64,000 bases of DNA, from positions 62,001 to 126,000 of the forward strand of contig CAMCGB010000004.1 of NCBI GenBank assembly GCA_945874355.1, read 5' to 3'. This document shows positions 43,408 through 51,920 of the stretch, one piece after another (within the stretch, counting starts at the first letter, position 1; the number at the start of each line of letters is the position of its first letter). This DNA is from an uncultured Bacteroides sp. (GTDB lineage: Bacteria; Bacteroidota; Bacteroidia; Bacteroidales; UBA932). The notes below the pieces were generated by a model. The model did not search any database and was not told the origin of the DNA. It worked only from the letters and a program-made list of their open reading frames with translations. The translations under genes were made by a program, and so were the position numbers.

Positions 43408-45032
43408 GAAAGACCAGAGTAAGATTTGCGCCCTCACCTACCGGCCCCCTGCATATGGGAGGAGTGAGAACCGCGCTCTATAACTACCTCTATGCCAAGC
43501 AGAGAGGTGGCGACTTCATCATACGCATCGAGGACACCGACTCGCACCGTTTCGTACCCGGAGCCGAGGAGTACATCATCGAATCGCTCAAGTGGTGCGG
43601 CATCATCCCCGACGAAGGAGTTGACGGGAACGGAAAGGTAGTAGAGCAGCCGAACGAAAAGCACCCTCACGCGCCTTACCGCCAGAGCCAGAGACGCAGC
43701 ATTTACCGGCAGTATGCCGAGCAGCTTGTTGCAAGCGGAAACGCCTACTACGCCTTCGACAGCGAGGAGGACCTGGAGCTGGCCCGTTCGAAGGCTGAGA
43801 ACGCCGGACAGACCTTTATCTACAACCACTCCACACGGGGTGGAATGTGCAACTCGCTCAATATGGACTCCGGGACCCTGCAGCGCATGCTCGAGGCGAG
43901 GACTGACTGGACCATACGCTTTAAAATGCCTGAGAACGTGACAGTTGCGATGGACGACCTGATCCGCGGACATATCGAGGTGAACACTTCCACGCTTGAC
44001 GACAAGGTGCTGTGGAAGAGGGCTGACGAACTGCCCACATACCATCTTGCCAACATTGTGGACGACCATCTGATGGAGATTACCGAGGTCATCCGCGGCG
44101 AAGAGTGGCTGCCGTCCCTTCCCCTGCATTACCTTCTCTACAAGGCCTTCGGATGGGAGGATACAATGCCCCGTTTCGCGCACCTTCCGCTTCTTCTCAA
44201 GCCCGTGGGCAACGGAAAGCTCAGCAAGAGGGACGGAGATAAGCTCGGATTCCCGGTGTTCCCCCTCCAATGGACAAATGCGCAGGGAGAAACTTCAAGA
44301 GGCTATCGCGAGGACGGATATTTCCCCGAGGCCTTTGTCAACCTGCTTGCCCTGCTGGGATGGAATCCCGGCACGGAGCAGGAGATCTTCTCAATGGATG
44401 AGCTGATAAAGGAGTTCTCTCTTGAAAAGGTGGGCAAGGCAGGAGCTAAATTCAACCCCGAGAAGGCAAAGTGGTTCAATAAGGAATACCTCAGAAAGCA
44501 GAGCGACGAGAGCCTTGCGACTTCCCTTATGGATATTCTCAACGCAAAGAGAGTGAAATGCGACTACGACTATGTACTTAAGGTAGTGAAACTTACCAAG
44601 GAGAGGGCAAGTTTCGTAAAGGATATCTGGGATATTGCCGCCTGCCTGTTCATAGCTCCACGGGAGTACTCCGATTACTCGGTAGTCGCCGGAGCGGCGT
44701 TTACTAAGAGCGCTGACGCGTCAAGACCTGTGGACCCGAGGGCCAAGGTGTATGACGACAATGCCACCAAGCCTTTCCTTGCAAAGGATGTGGACAAGTT
44801 CTACAAGAGCGAGTTCTATGATGCCGCGCTGGATGCCGTACAGAACAGCGAAGCCGACACTATCGAAAGCTACATCCGTGAAAAGGGCCTGAATCTGGGC
44901 AAGGTGATGAACTGCCTCAGACTCGCTCTGACCGGAGCCGCGAGCGGCCTTGGAATCAGCGACATAATGACCCTGATAGGAAAGCAGGAGTGCCTCGACA
45001 GGCTCGCCTTCATGAAGCAGAGACTGGGCTAA
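43404..45032 (+). CDS. gltX: Glutamyl-tRNA synthetase
   Basis: Class I synthetase charging tRNA-Glu. 542 residues with RFAPSPTGPLHMGG (HIGH-type motif, about 6-19) and KLSKRDG (KMSKS-type, about 272-278), then an alpha-helical anticodon domain. ATG 43404 overlaps the ftsZ stop, so it is translationally tied to the dcw cluster, where gltX is not a usual member. Somewhat longer than the usual ~500 residues. It ends 4 bases before the opposing truB. Confidence 0.95.
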   Translation: MRKTRVRFAPSPTGPLHMGGVRTALYNYLYAKQRGGDFIIRIEDTDSHRFVPGAEEYIIESLKWCGIIPDEGVDGNGKVVEQPNEKHPHAPYRQSQRRSIYRQYAEQLVASGNAYYAFDSEEDLELARSKAENAGQTFIYNHSTRGGMCNSLNMDSGTLQRMLEARTDWTIRFKMPENVTVAMDDLIRGHIEVNTSTLDDKVLWKRADELPTYHLANIVDDHLMEITEVIRGEEWLPSLPLHYLLYKAFGWEDTMPRFAHLPLLLKPVGNGKLSKRDGDKLGFPVFPLQWTNAQGETSRGYREDGYFPEAFVNLLALLGWNPGTEQEIFSMDELIKEFSLEKVGKAGAKFNPEKAKWFNKEYLRKQSDESLATSLMDILNAKRVKCDYDYVLKVVKLTKERASFVKDIWDIAACLFIAPREYSDYSVVAGAAFTKSADASRPVDPRAKVYDDNATKPFLAKDVDKFYKSEFYDAALDAVQNSEADTIESYIREKGLNLGKVMNCLRLALTGAASGLGISDIMTLIGKQECLDRLAFMKQRLG

Positions 45033-45036
45033 GAGT

Positions 45037-45888
45037 CTAATCTATCTTGAACAGCTCGAGGGCCTGGTCCAGAGTTACGGCGTCTTCCAGAGTGAAGCCG
45101 CCGTTTTTCGTGCGCCTGAGCGAACTCAAAAAAGCTCTGGTGCCGAGTGCTTCGCCAAGGTCCCGGGCAAAGGAGCGGATATATGTACCCTTGCTGCACT
45201 CCAGCCTTACGCGGGCAAGCGGAAGATGCAGGGAAGAGATGTCCTCGACATTGATTCTGGCGCTGCGCCCTTCCAACTCTTCGGGACGGGGGTAGCAGGG
45301 CGAAGGATCGAAGCTCAGAAGCTCCAGGTCGTAGATATTGACTTTGCTTGCCTGCAGAAGGCCGGAAGTGTCTTCGAGAGCCCCTTTGGCATAGAGTTTA
45401 CGGGCTGTTTCATAGGCCCTTACCCCATCTACGCTCTTGGCGCTGAAAAGCGGAGCCACCTGCATCTGTTCTCCGCGGAAAGACTCCAGGGAGGTCCTCA
45501 GGGACTCTTCGTCCACGCAGTCTGCCGGGCAGAAGGATTCCAGTTGCTTCTCCAGGTCGTAGGAAGCCGTGCAGGCGCCGAAGCTGACTCCTGCGACGTA
45601 TTCCTTCCTTGAAGCCTGGAGGCTCTCGGCCTTTTTGGTGGCCGCACCTATGCACACCAGAAGAAGACCCGTTGCAAGCGGATCCAGAGTGCCGGCATGG
45701 CCTACTTTAAGGTTCTTCTTTCCGAAAAAGCGCACAGCCGCCCACTTGAGCTTCCGCAGCACATCGGCGGAGGTCCAGCGGTAGGGCTTGTCAATCGGGA
45801 GGATTATGCCTTCGGGATAGGAGGCAATATCATTGGAGGGTAATCTTTTCAATGCGTCTGAGGTGTCTTCCGCCTTCGAAGCCGGCAT
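45037..45888 (-). CDS. truB: tRNA pseudouridine55 synthase
   Basis: Makes pseudouridine 55 in the T loop of tRNAs. The catalytic loop GHAGTLDPLATGLLLV with the nucleophilic Asp lies near residues 63-78, with later TruB motifs including KGTYIRSFARDLGE. About 283 residues from ATG 45888, which overlaps rpiB by 59 bases; a TTG at residue 13 would shorten the overlap, so the start is uncertain. Downstream partner of rpiB. Confidence 0.92.
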   Translation of the reverse strand: MPASKAEDTSDALKRLPSNDIASYPEGIILPIDKPYRWTSADVLRKLKWAAVRFFGKKNLKVGHAGTLDPLATGLLLVCIGAATKKAESLQASRKEYVAGVSFGACTASYDLEKQLESFCPADCVDEESLRTSLESFRGEQMQVAPLFSAKSVDGVRAYETARKLYAKGALEDTSGLLQASKVNIYDLELLSFDPSPCYPRPEELEGRSARINVEDISSLHLPLARVRLECSKGTYIRSFARDLGEALGTRAFLSSLRRTKNGGFTLEDAVTLDQALELFKID

Positions 45889-46261
45889 CCAGATATGCGC
45901 GGGTCATCATCACTGCCATCCTGCGTGACACGAACCGGGCCGGTATGACCAGAACATTGGCGTCGTTGTGTTGTTTGACCAGTTTGGCTACTGCGCAGTT
46001 CCAGGCAAGGCCGGCCCTGATGCCGCGGCAGTGGTTGAGGGTCATCGCCATTCCGTTCCCCGTGCCGCAGATAGCTATGCCGCAGTCCAGCTCGCCTTTC
46101 TGAAGAGCCCCGGCAAGCGGGTGGGCAAAATCAGGATAGTCACAACTCTCGGGGCTGTCTGTCCCGAAATTCACTACCGTGTGACCTTTTTTCAACAGGT
46201 ACTCCACAAGTGCAGTCTTGCACTCGAGTCCCGCGTGATCATTGCAAATACCTATAGTCAT
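45830..46261 (-). CDS. rpiB: Ribose 5-phosphate isomerase B
   Basis: Interconverts ribulose and ribose 5-phosphate. 143 residues with CNDHAGLECK at the start (DHAG motif), GTDSPESCDYPDFA and the active-site Cys in CGIAICGTGNGM. ATG 46261 is chosen because it gives the family start MTIGICNDHAG; the longer frame to 46477 runs through the promoter and the neighbouring gene end. Overlaps truB. Confidence 0.95.
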   Translation of the reverse strand: MTIGICNDHAGLECKTALVEYLLKKGHTVVNFGTDSPESCDYPDFAHPLAGALQKGELDCGIAICGTGNGMAMTLNHCRGIRAGLAWNCAVAKLVKQHNDANVLVIPARFVSRRMAVMMTRAYLDAGFEGGRHLRRIEKITLQ

Positions 46262-46280
46262 ACTAAAGTCAGCCTTTGTG

Positions 46281-46288
46281 CAAAGATA
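46281..46288 (-). promoter_or_regulatory. -7 element of rpiB-truB
   Basis: Minus strand TATCTTTG, 19 bases before the rpiB ATG. It separates rpiB-truB from the upstream envelope operon. No -33 TTG at the standard spacing. Confidence 0.5.
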
Positions 46289-46319
46289 CACAAAAGCAAT
46301 TAAAAAAGGCTCAAGTTTC

Positions 46320-47837
46320 TTAGAATTCAAGAAAGACTCCGGCGTCAATGAAGCAGCGGCTTCCGGCGGAGCTGGAGGCAAGATACTTTGCAGATGCCTT
46401 GACACCCAAAGATATGCCTTCTTTGAGGGTATGGCTGTAGCCAAGGTCCAAGGCGAGAGTGAGATAATCCGAAGCATAGATGGACAGGTCGTGGGGATAC
46501 CATTCCTTCACCACACGGCTTTCAGACCTCACTCCGGAGTATGAGTAGAGCGAGCCCAGAGCCTTGCGAACTCTGGCAGAAGTACCGATCCAGGCAAGGG
46601 AGGAAGAGCCCAAAAGGAACTGTCTTCGCGCCTGGACTTGGGCCCCAACCGCGCTGTAGGAGAATTCCGACTGAGGGGACAGGTACTCATCGTCCTTGAG
46701 GGTATAGTCGAGCCCGGAGCTGAACTGCCAGCGGTAAGAATCCCCTTCGGTAAGGAAACAGTCGTAGCGGAGATCTGCCTGAAGGGTATTGTAACGGCTC
46801 ATAATCGCTTTGGAAACCACCTGCCAGCCGACCCCGGTCACCTGCTTTGTAGAGAATTCCGTTCCTTCCGTGATGCGCAGGAGAGCCTTCAGGGCAAGAC
46901 GGTGAAGGCTTCTTTCCCTCTCAAGGACAAGATAGGAGTTCAGTTGAAGGTCATTCACACTGCTGCTGCCGATATCCCGTGGCTGGGAATAATCCTCCCG
47001 GAGAGCGGTGTGGCTGAGAGTATATAGAGCTTCCGAGAGAAAATGCAGAGAAGCGTTGTCGATGCTGTACTGCACGGAAGCCTCTGCACGGTCGGTGGTG
47101 TAGTACATTATGTTGATTCCACCCGAACCGACCATATCCTCAACATAATTTCCCAAGCCTTTGAGTACAAATACATTCTGCATCTGGGAGCTGTTGCTCA
47201 GCGTGGGGACGGAGCGTTCCAGGCCGTGGCCGTATCCAAGGGCGAGGCCGAGACTGGAGCGCGAAGAAAAGGAATATACGATCGAAGGGGCGAGATTGAC
47301 CAGATAGGACACCGATTCGCTTCGGGGGTCGTTCTGCTTGGCGCTTATGCGGTCGCGGTAGAGCATTGAGAGACCCAGATGCAGGGAGCGGCCAAGCGGC
47401 GCGGCTGCCTTGAAAGCCATGGAATAGCTCTGCCTATTGAAGTCGCTCGACGTGGTGTCGGCCACATTGTAAATGTAGTTCTCGTCGAAAGGGTCGTAGA
47501 GCAAGGTATTGTACCGGCTTCCGCTTGAGTGATGATTGTCATATTCGAAACTGCCCCAAAGACGGATTTTACCGATGCTGGCCGCTCCCTGGGTGTCGAA
47601 ACTGAACTGCGAATCAGTCTGCGGCTGCTGCATCAGATGGTAGTCTCCGTCCTGATGACTGTAAAGCAGCTGTGCGGTGTTCGCAAATTCAAAAGGAGCT
47701 GCGTCCAGCCCTGCGGCGTTTCGGCTCAGAAGCCAGGTCTGACGATAAGACGACAGATAGGCGTCGCCCTGTGCCGCCACAATCAGCGGCACAAGACCGA
47801 ACGCCAGTGATAGAGTATATTTCTTTATTTTGCCCAT
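46320..47837 (-). CDS. DUF6850-like outer-membrane beta-barrel protein
   Basis: The 505-residue protein has a signal peptide (MGKIKKYTLSLAFGLVPLIVAAQG) and a long series of amphipathic strands with alternating aromatics, ending in FIDAGVFLEF, typical of a barrel. It resembles Bacteroidota DUF6850 proteins that travel with DUF4876 lipoproteins; family call is from recollection. Its start overlaps the DUF4876 gene by 13 bases. Last gene of the C25-TonB operon. Function unknown. Confidence 0.7.
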   Translation of the reverse strand: MGKIKKYTLSLAFGLVPLIVAAQGDAYLSSYRQTWLLSRNAAGLDAAPFEFANTAQLLYSHQDGDYHLMQQPQTDSQFSFDTQGAASIGKIRLWGSFEYDNHHSSGSRYNTLLYDPFDENYIYNVADTTSSDFNRQSYSMAFKAAAPLGRSLHLGLSMLYRDRISAKQNDPRSESVSYLVNLAPSIVYSFSSRSSLGLALGYGHGLERSVPTLSNSSQMQNVFVLKGLGNYVEDMVGSGGINIMYYTTDRAEASVQYSIDNASLHFLSEALYTLSHTALREDYSQPRDIGSSSVNDLQLNSYLVLERERSLHRLALKALLRITEGTEFSTKQVTGVGWQVVSKAIMSRYNTLQADLRYDCFLTEGDSYRWQFSSGLDYTLKDDEYLSPQSEFSYSAVGAQVQARRQFLLGSSSLAWIGTSARVRKALGSLYSYSGVRSESRVVKEWYPHDLSIYASDYLTLALDLGYSHTLKEGISLGVKASAKYLASSSAGSRCFIDAGVFLEF

Positions 47838-49054
47838 GAGGCTTTCTTGGTATCCCTTCTGATTTCAGGCTTGGTGCTGACTTCGAAGTCGTTTGCAGAG
47901 TTGTTGGTATCCTTGTAAACAGGATCTCCTGCCTCGGAGCTGCCTTCCTTGACTCTGACAATAGACTCGTTGACATAGGTTCCGCTGACAAAGGTCTTGC
48001 CTGCGTCGATGTCTTCAGGGAGCCATCCGAGAGCTGTGCTGTTCTTGACCCAGTTAATTCCGTCCAGAACATCGCTGCGAAGTACGGGAGTATAGGTTCC
48101 GCTGACCTTGCCGGATGCATAATTTGCAACAAGGGTAGCATTCTCCACCGGAGCAGAAGGAGCGAAAAGGATGAATCCTGCGTTGAGAACCGAAGGCATA
48201 TACTGCTTTGTGATAGTTGCCTGGGCGGGATTGAGAAGAATCATATTGTCCGAGTCGGGATTATCGACCTGACCGTTGGTGATGTAATTGTCGCAGACGG
48301 TCTCGAACTCTGCGCTCGAAAGGTCTATGGAGTTGGGATTCTTGTCCTCTGCGGTGTGGTCGGTAGCGTAGGAAGCTATGACAAAGCTCTCTCCCGGATT
48401 GAGCAGATAAGTCTTTCCGTCGCCGGGAATCTGCCAGATGATGCCGTTGAGGACAACATAATCGTCTGCCTTCATATAGGTAGCATTGCCTTCCGTGTCA
48501 ACCATATAGCCGTTCTCATCGGCGAAATTGATGCTTGAGGACGAGTAGTTGCTGGTCGTGGCGATGCACAGGCCGTCCACATAGACAGCCTCGCTGCCGT
48601 TGTTGTACACCTCGAAGAAGTTATCCTTCAAATACATAGCATTGGAAGGAGTGCGGCTGCAGGAGTAGAATACCTCCTTGAAGACAAGAGACGAAGACTT
48701 GCTTGCCTTGATCTTGAGGGAAGTCAAGGCGTCGGAAGAACTGATGACCACAGCCTTGGCGGTACCGAGATAATTGTAGAGTGAATAGCGCGCGGTTGCG
48801 ACAACGTCATACACACCTTCAAGAAGCTGATCCACCGAAACGCTCTTTGTCTGAGTTTCGAATTCAGTCACTTCGCCGGTATTGGTGTTTGTGAAAGTAA
48901 CTGTATATGAGTCAGGTGAAGGCACACCGTCAGCGAAATCAGACTCATCCAGGGCAATCTCCAGATCAAAGAAGCGAATCACATCCTTGTTGCAGGAAGG
49001 AAGCAGAAAAAGTGCCGCAAGGGCAAGGAGAGTAGAAACAATAACTTTTTTCAT
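47825..49054 (-). CDS. DUF4876-like lipoprotein
   Basis: The 409-residue protein has a lipoprotein signal (lipobox LLPSC, Cys21). An N-terminal Ig/CNA-B-like region with YTVTFTNTNTGEV and EGVYDVVATARY is followed by a lamin-tail-like domain (VFKEVFYSCSRT..., DNFFEVYNNGSEAVYVDG) seen in DUF4876 proteins. The C-terminal tail is charged (RRDTKKASWAK). It sits 24 bases after the TonB receptor and is likely its surface partner, in the slot SusD takes in other systems, though it is not a SusD. Confidence 0.75.
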   Translation of the reverse strand: MKKVIVSTLLALAALFLLPSCNKDVIRFFDLEIALDESDFADGVPSPDSYTVTFTNTNTGEVTEFETQTKSVSVDQLLEGVYDVVATARYSLYNYLGTAKAVVISSSDALTSLKIKASKSSSLVFKEVFYSCSRTPSNAMYLKDNFFEVYNNGSEAVYVDGLCIATTSNYSSSSINFADENGYMVDTEGNATYMKADDYVVLNGIIWQIPGDGKTYLLNPGESFVIASYATDHTAEDKNPNSIDLSSAEFETVCDNYITNGQVDNPDSDNMILLNPAQATITKQYMPSVLNAGFILFAPSAPVENATLVANYASGKVSGTYTPVLRSDVLDGINWVKNSTALGWLPEDIDAGKTFVSGTYVNESIVRVKEGSSEAGDPVYKDTNNSANDFEVSTKPEIRRDTKKASWAK

Positions 49055-49078
49055 ACACTTTAACTATTTTAGTGAAAC

Positions 49079-51913
49079 TTATATCTTCACCTTCAGCTCG
49101 AAGCCGAAATACATAGGGTTGTTGAGTTCCGAATACGTGCCTATGCTCACTTCGGAAGGGTCGAGCGGCCTTGAGTTGAAAAGGTTGTTTACATAGAATG
49201 ATGCCGTCAGACGCTGCCCCACCTCCTTTGAAAGGTTGAGGTTGAAGACCAGGGTGGGGATGGTTTTGCTGACGGTAAAACGGTTCGGAGAGAGTGGCGC
49301 GCACATATATTTATAAGCGGGGTCCTGCGCCATCTCGGAAGTAAATTCGCCAACCCTCCCATCCACGGCGCTAACGTAATACTGCGGAATCTCGTCATTG
49401 TTGTACTCAGTCCAGCTTCTGGTGAAGATGTTCAGCTGGGTCGAGAGGGTGACGACGAAACCGATCTCCGGAATATTATGGGTAACTCTCAGAGTCGTAA
49501 GGAGTTTCTCGTAGTTTACCCGGCTCACGAAAGGGTCATATACGCTAACGTTCGAGCCCACGTAGCTTCCGGAGTTGGCGCGGAAATCGAAAGTGTAGCC
49601 CGCATTTGCGCTCTGGGTACGCATCCACGCCCCGTTGAGGAAGAACGAAGTCCTGATGGGATCGAACCTGCCCAGATTCAGCTCCCATTCCAGCCCGTAA
49701 TTGTGCTCGTATCGGGTATTCATCGGCTTGTAATAGCGGAAGAATTTGAGTTCGTTGCGATCCAGTGAGAAAGTCGGATTGCCCTGAGAGTCTTTCTCGG
49801 AGCTCATCGCGTAGACCAGATATGGCAGAAGCACGAAAGTATCGAAGTCGGACCCGAAAGTATAGCCGTTCTTCATCAGCTCGTCATAGAAAGTGAGTTT
49901 GAGAGTGTATCGTCCGGCGACGGTAAGGTCCATTCCCAGCTCGAGCTTGCGGTTGCGGGCCATCTCAAGGGAAGGATTCGAGGTATCGAAAATGCGGGTT
50001 CTGGCGATGACCACCTTGTCCTCGGGATTCTTGGGATCGTTGTTGAACAGCGTCTGGTCGTAATAGGCGTTGTTGGGATACAGATACGAAGCGGTAGGAG
50101 CCTTTGCCGTAAGGCCATATCCGCCTCTGAGGTCAAGGACTCCGGGGATGAGTTCGAACGACAGGTTCACTCGCGGGGACAGCGCGCTAAGGCTGCTGAC
50201 CATATCGTATCTCAATCCTGCGCTCAGTTTCAGGTGGCGATCCATCACGCGGGTCTGGAAGTTGCTCTCGGCAAACAATCCCAGCTGATTCACGAAAGGT
50301 ATGTCATACAGAGGCCTCTCCCTGTATCCCGAGTCGGAATTGGTACTGTGGGGAGGAGGAGTCCCTTCCGGGAAAACCAGCCCCTCTCCCAGATTGCCGT
50401 CCGACTTGAAATCCGCGCCCAAAAGTATGGTTTCGCTGGTCGAGCCCCAGGATTTGAAAAGGTTCGCCACCAGTTTGCCATAAGTATTGAGCTCCTTGCT
50501 GTAAAAGTCATAATGCGAGAAGTATGAGTCGGGCATATACTTGGCATAGGTATTCTCGGCCTGGGAAGGGATAAAGTCCGTGATGGGATTGCCGTCGGTG
50601 TCGTACAGCACCCTTCCGCTCACATTGCTCACCGTGGTGCCGTCCACCATATTGTTGGTATACAGGCTGGTGGCATTGGCGCATATCTGCTCCTTGAAGG
50701 AATCCTTCTTATTCAGGCTGTTGGACAAATTGAACCTCAACGACTTAAACCATCCGTAATTGATGCTCCAGGTGCCGTTTGCAGCTATCCTGTAGCCTAT
50801 GCTCTCCCCTCCTGAAGAGAGCCTACTGCGGAAATCGTCCGGGTTGGGATTGCGTTTGTCTTTGCCGTACTTCAGTTCCACAGTGGCTGTGGTCGACAGG
50901 GAGTTGAAGGTATTGCTGTACACAGCCTTCAGGTTGACTCTCTGATAGTTGGCATAGCTTTCCGTGGTCTTGGAATTGCTGTAGGCATAGTCGGAGCTCA
51001 GATGCACGCTGCCAGCCTTTTCCGAGAGCCTCAGACCCTTGGAAGCGCTGACCTGATAGATTTTAGGATCGGTCTTGAACCTCACTGTCAGAGGTTCCGC
51101 TCCGGCCTTGGAGTTTATGATTACAGCTCCGGAAGTAAGGTCGCCGTACTGCACCGAAGGAATGCCCCTGATCACCTCCACGGACTCGATATTGTCTGTC
51201 GAAATTCCCCTGACGTCCACGCCCGAATTGGGCACGGACCCGGCCTCGAAGGTTGAAGTTCCGGCTATGGTGCTCACGGTACCGTTCATAGCCGAATTGA
51301 TGCCTTCCATATTGGCATTGTTGCTGAGCGGGGAACCGTCCACTATGACTGCTGTTCCGAGACTGTTCATAGTGCTCGCTGACGCGGTTCTGAGATTCAG
51401 GCTCTGGGCGCTCGAAAGGCTCGGATTCGAAAGGCTGGCTCCGGGAAGCAGCTGCATCACATCGCCCAGACTGCTGGTAAGGGCGTGGTCTATGGCCTGG
51501 CGCGATATAAGTGAGGCGGTCGCCTCCCCGGTCTTGTTGCTCTGGGCCACTATCTGCACCTCCTCCAGGCGGAAAGTGCTCATCTGCAGAGTGAAATCCT
51601 TTCTGACCGAAGTGGAGCCAGCTCCCAGAACGAGGGTTGTATCGATGCTTACATAACCTATCATCTCCACCCCAAGAGTGTATTCTCCCCTATCCAGATT
51701 CTCAAAGGCGTAAGACCCCGAAGCATCCACCACCGAATAGAGTCCGCTCGGCTTGAGTATCACCACAGCACCCTCGAGAGGCAGTCTCTGCCCCTCTTCG
51801 ACCGTGGTTATCTTACCCCACAGACGTATCTTCCCATTCTGCGGCAAAGCTTCACAAGGAAGGCTCAGAAGGCAGAACAGCAGGGCAATGATACATGTGT
51901 AAGAGCGATTCAT
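49079..51913 (-). CDS. TonB-dependent outer-membrane receptor
   Basis: The 944-residue protein has a signal peptide (MNRSYTCIIALLFCLLSLPCEA), an N-terminal CarboxypepD_reg-like domain (about 30-115), a plug (about 120-230, with VIRGIPSVQYGDLTSGAVI) and a large barrel ending GFELKVKI. Start at ATG 51913 gives the signal; a start at 51952 lies within the C25 gene. Eight bases after the C25 peptidase gene, so cotranscribed. Active uptake with an unknown cargo; there is no SusD next to it. Confidence 0.92.
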   Translation of the reverse strand: MNRSYTCIIALLFCLLSLPCEALPQNGKIRLWGKITTVEEGQRLPLEGAVVILKPSGLYSVVDASGSYAFENLDRGEYTLGVEMIGYVSIDTTLVLGAGSTSVRKDFTLQMSTFRLEEVQIVAQSNKTGEATASLISRQAIDHALTSSLGDVMQLLPGASLSNPSLSSAQSLNLRTASASTMNSLGTAVIVDGSPLSNNANMEGINSAMNGTVSTIAGTSTFEAGSVPNSGVDVRGISTDNIESVEVIRGIPSVQYGDLTSGAVIINSKAGAEPLTVRFKTDPKIYQVSASKGLRLSEKAGSVHLSSDYAYSNSKTTESYANYQRVNLKAVYSNTFNSLSTTATVELKYGKDKRNPNPDDFRSRLSSGGESIGYRIAANGTWSINYGWFKSLRFNLSNSLNKKDSFKEQICANATSLYTNNMVDGTTVSNVSGRVLYDTDGNPITDFIPSQAENTYAKYMPDSYFSHYDFYSKELNTYGKLVANLFKSWGSTSETILLGADFKSDGNLGEGLVFPEGTPPPHSTNSDSGYRERPLYDIPFVNQLGLFAESNFQTRVMDRHLKLSAGLRYDMVSSLSALSPRVNLSFELIPGVLDLRGGYGLTAKAPTASYLYPNNAYYDQTLFNNDPKNPEDKVVIARTRIFDTSNPSLEMARNRKLELGMDLTVAGRYTLKLTFYDELMKNGYTFGSDFDTFVLLPYLVYAMSSEKDSQGNPTFSLDRNELKFFRYYKPMNTRYEHNYGLEWELNLGRFDPIRTSFFLNGAWMRTQSANAGYTFDFRANSGSYVGSNVSVYDPFVSRVNYEKLLTTLRVTHNIPEIGFVVTLSTQLNIFTRSWTEYNNDEIPQYYVSAVDGRVGEFTSEMAQDPAYKYMCAPLSPNRFTVSKTIPTLVFNLNLSKEVGQRLTASFYVNNLFNSRPLDPSEVSIGTYSELNNPMYFGFELKVKI

Positions 51914-51920
51914 ACGGCAA

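Noticed and set aside
49079..51913. SusC-type glycan transporter
   Set aside because: It has the CarboxypepD_reg-plug-barrel layout, but no SusD follows; the partner is a DUF4876 lipoprotein, so a general TonB receptor call is safer.
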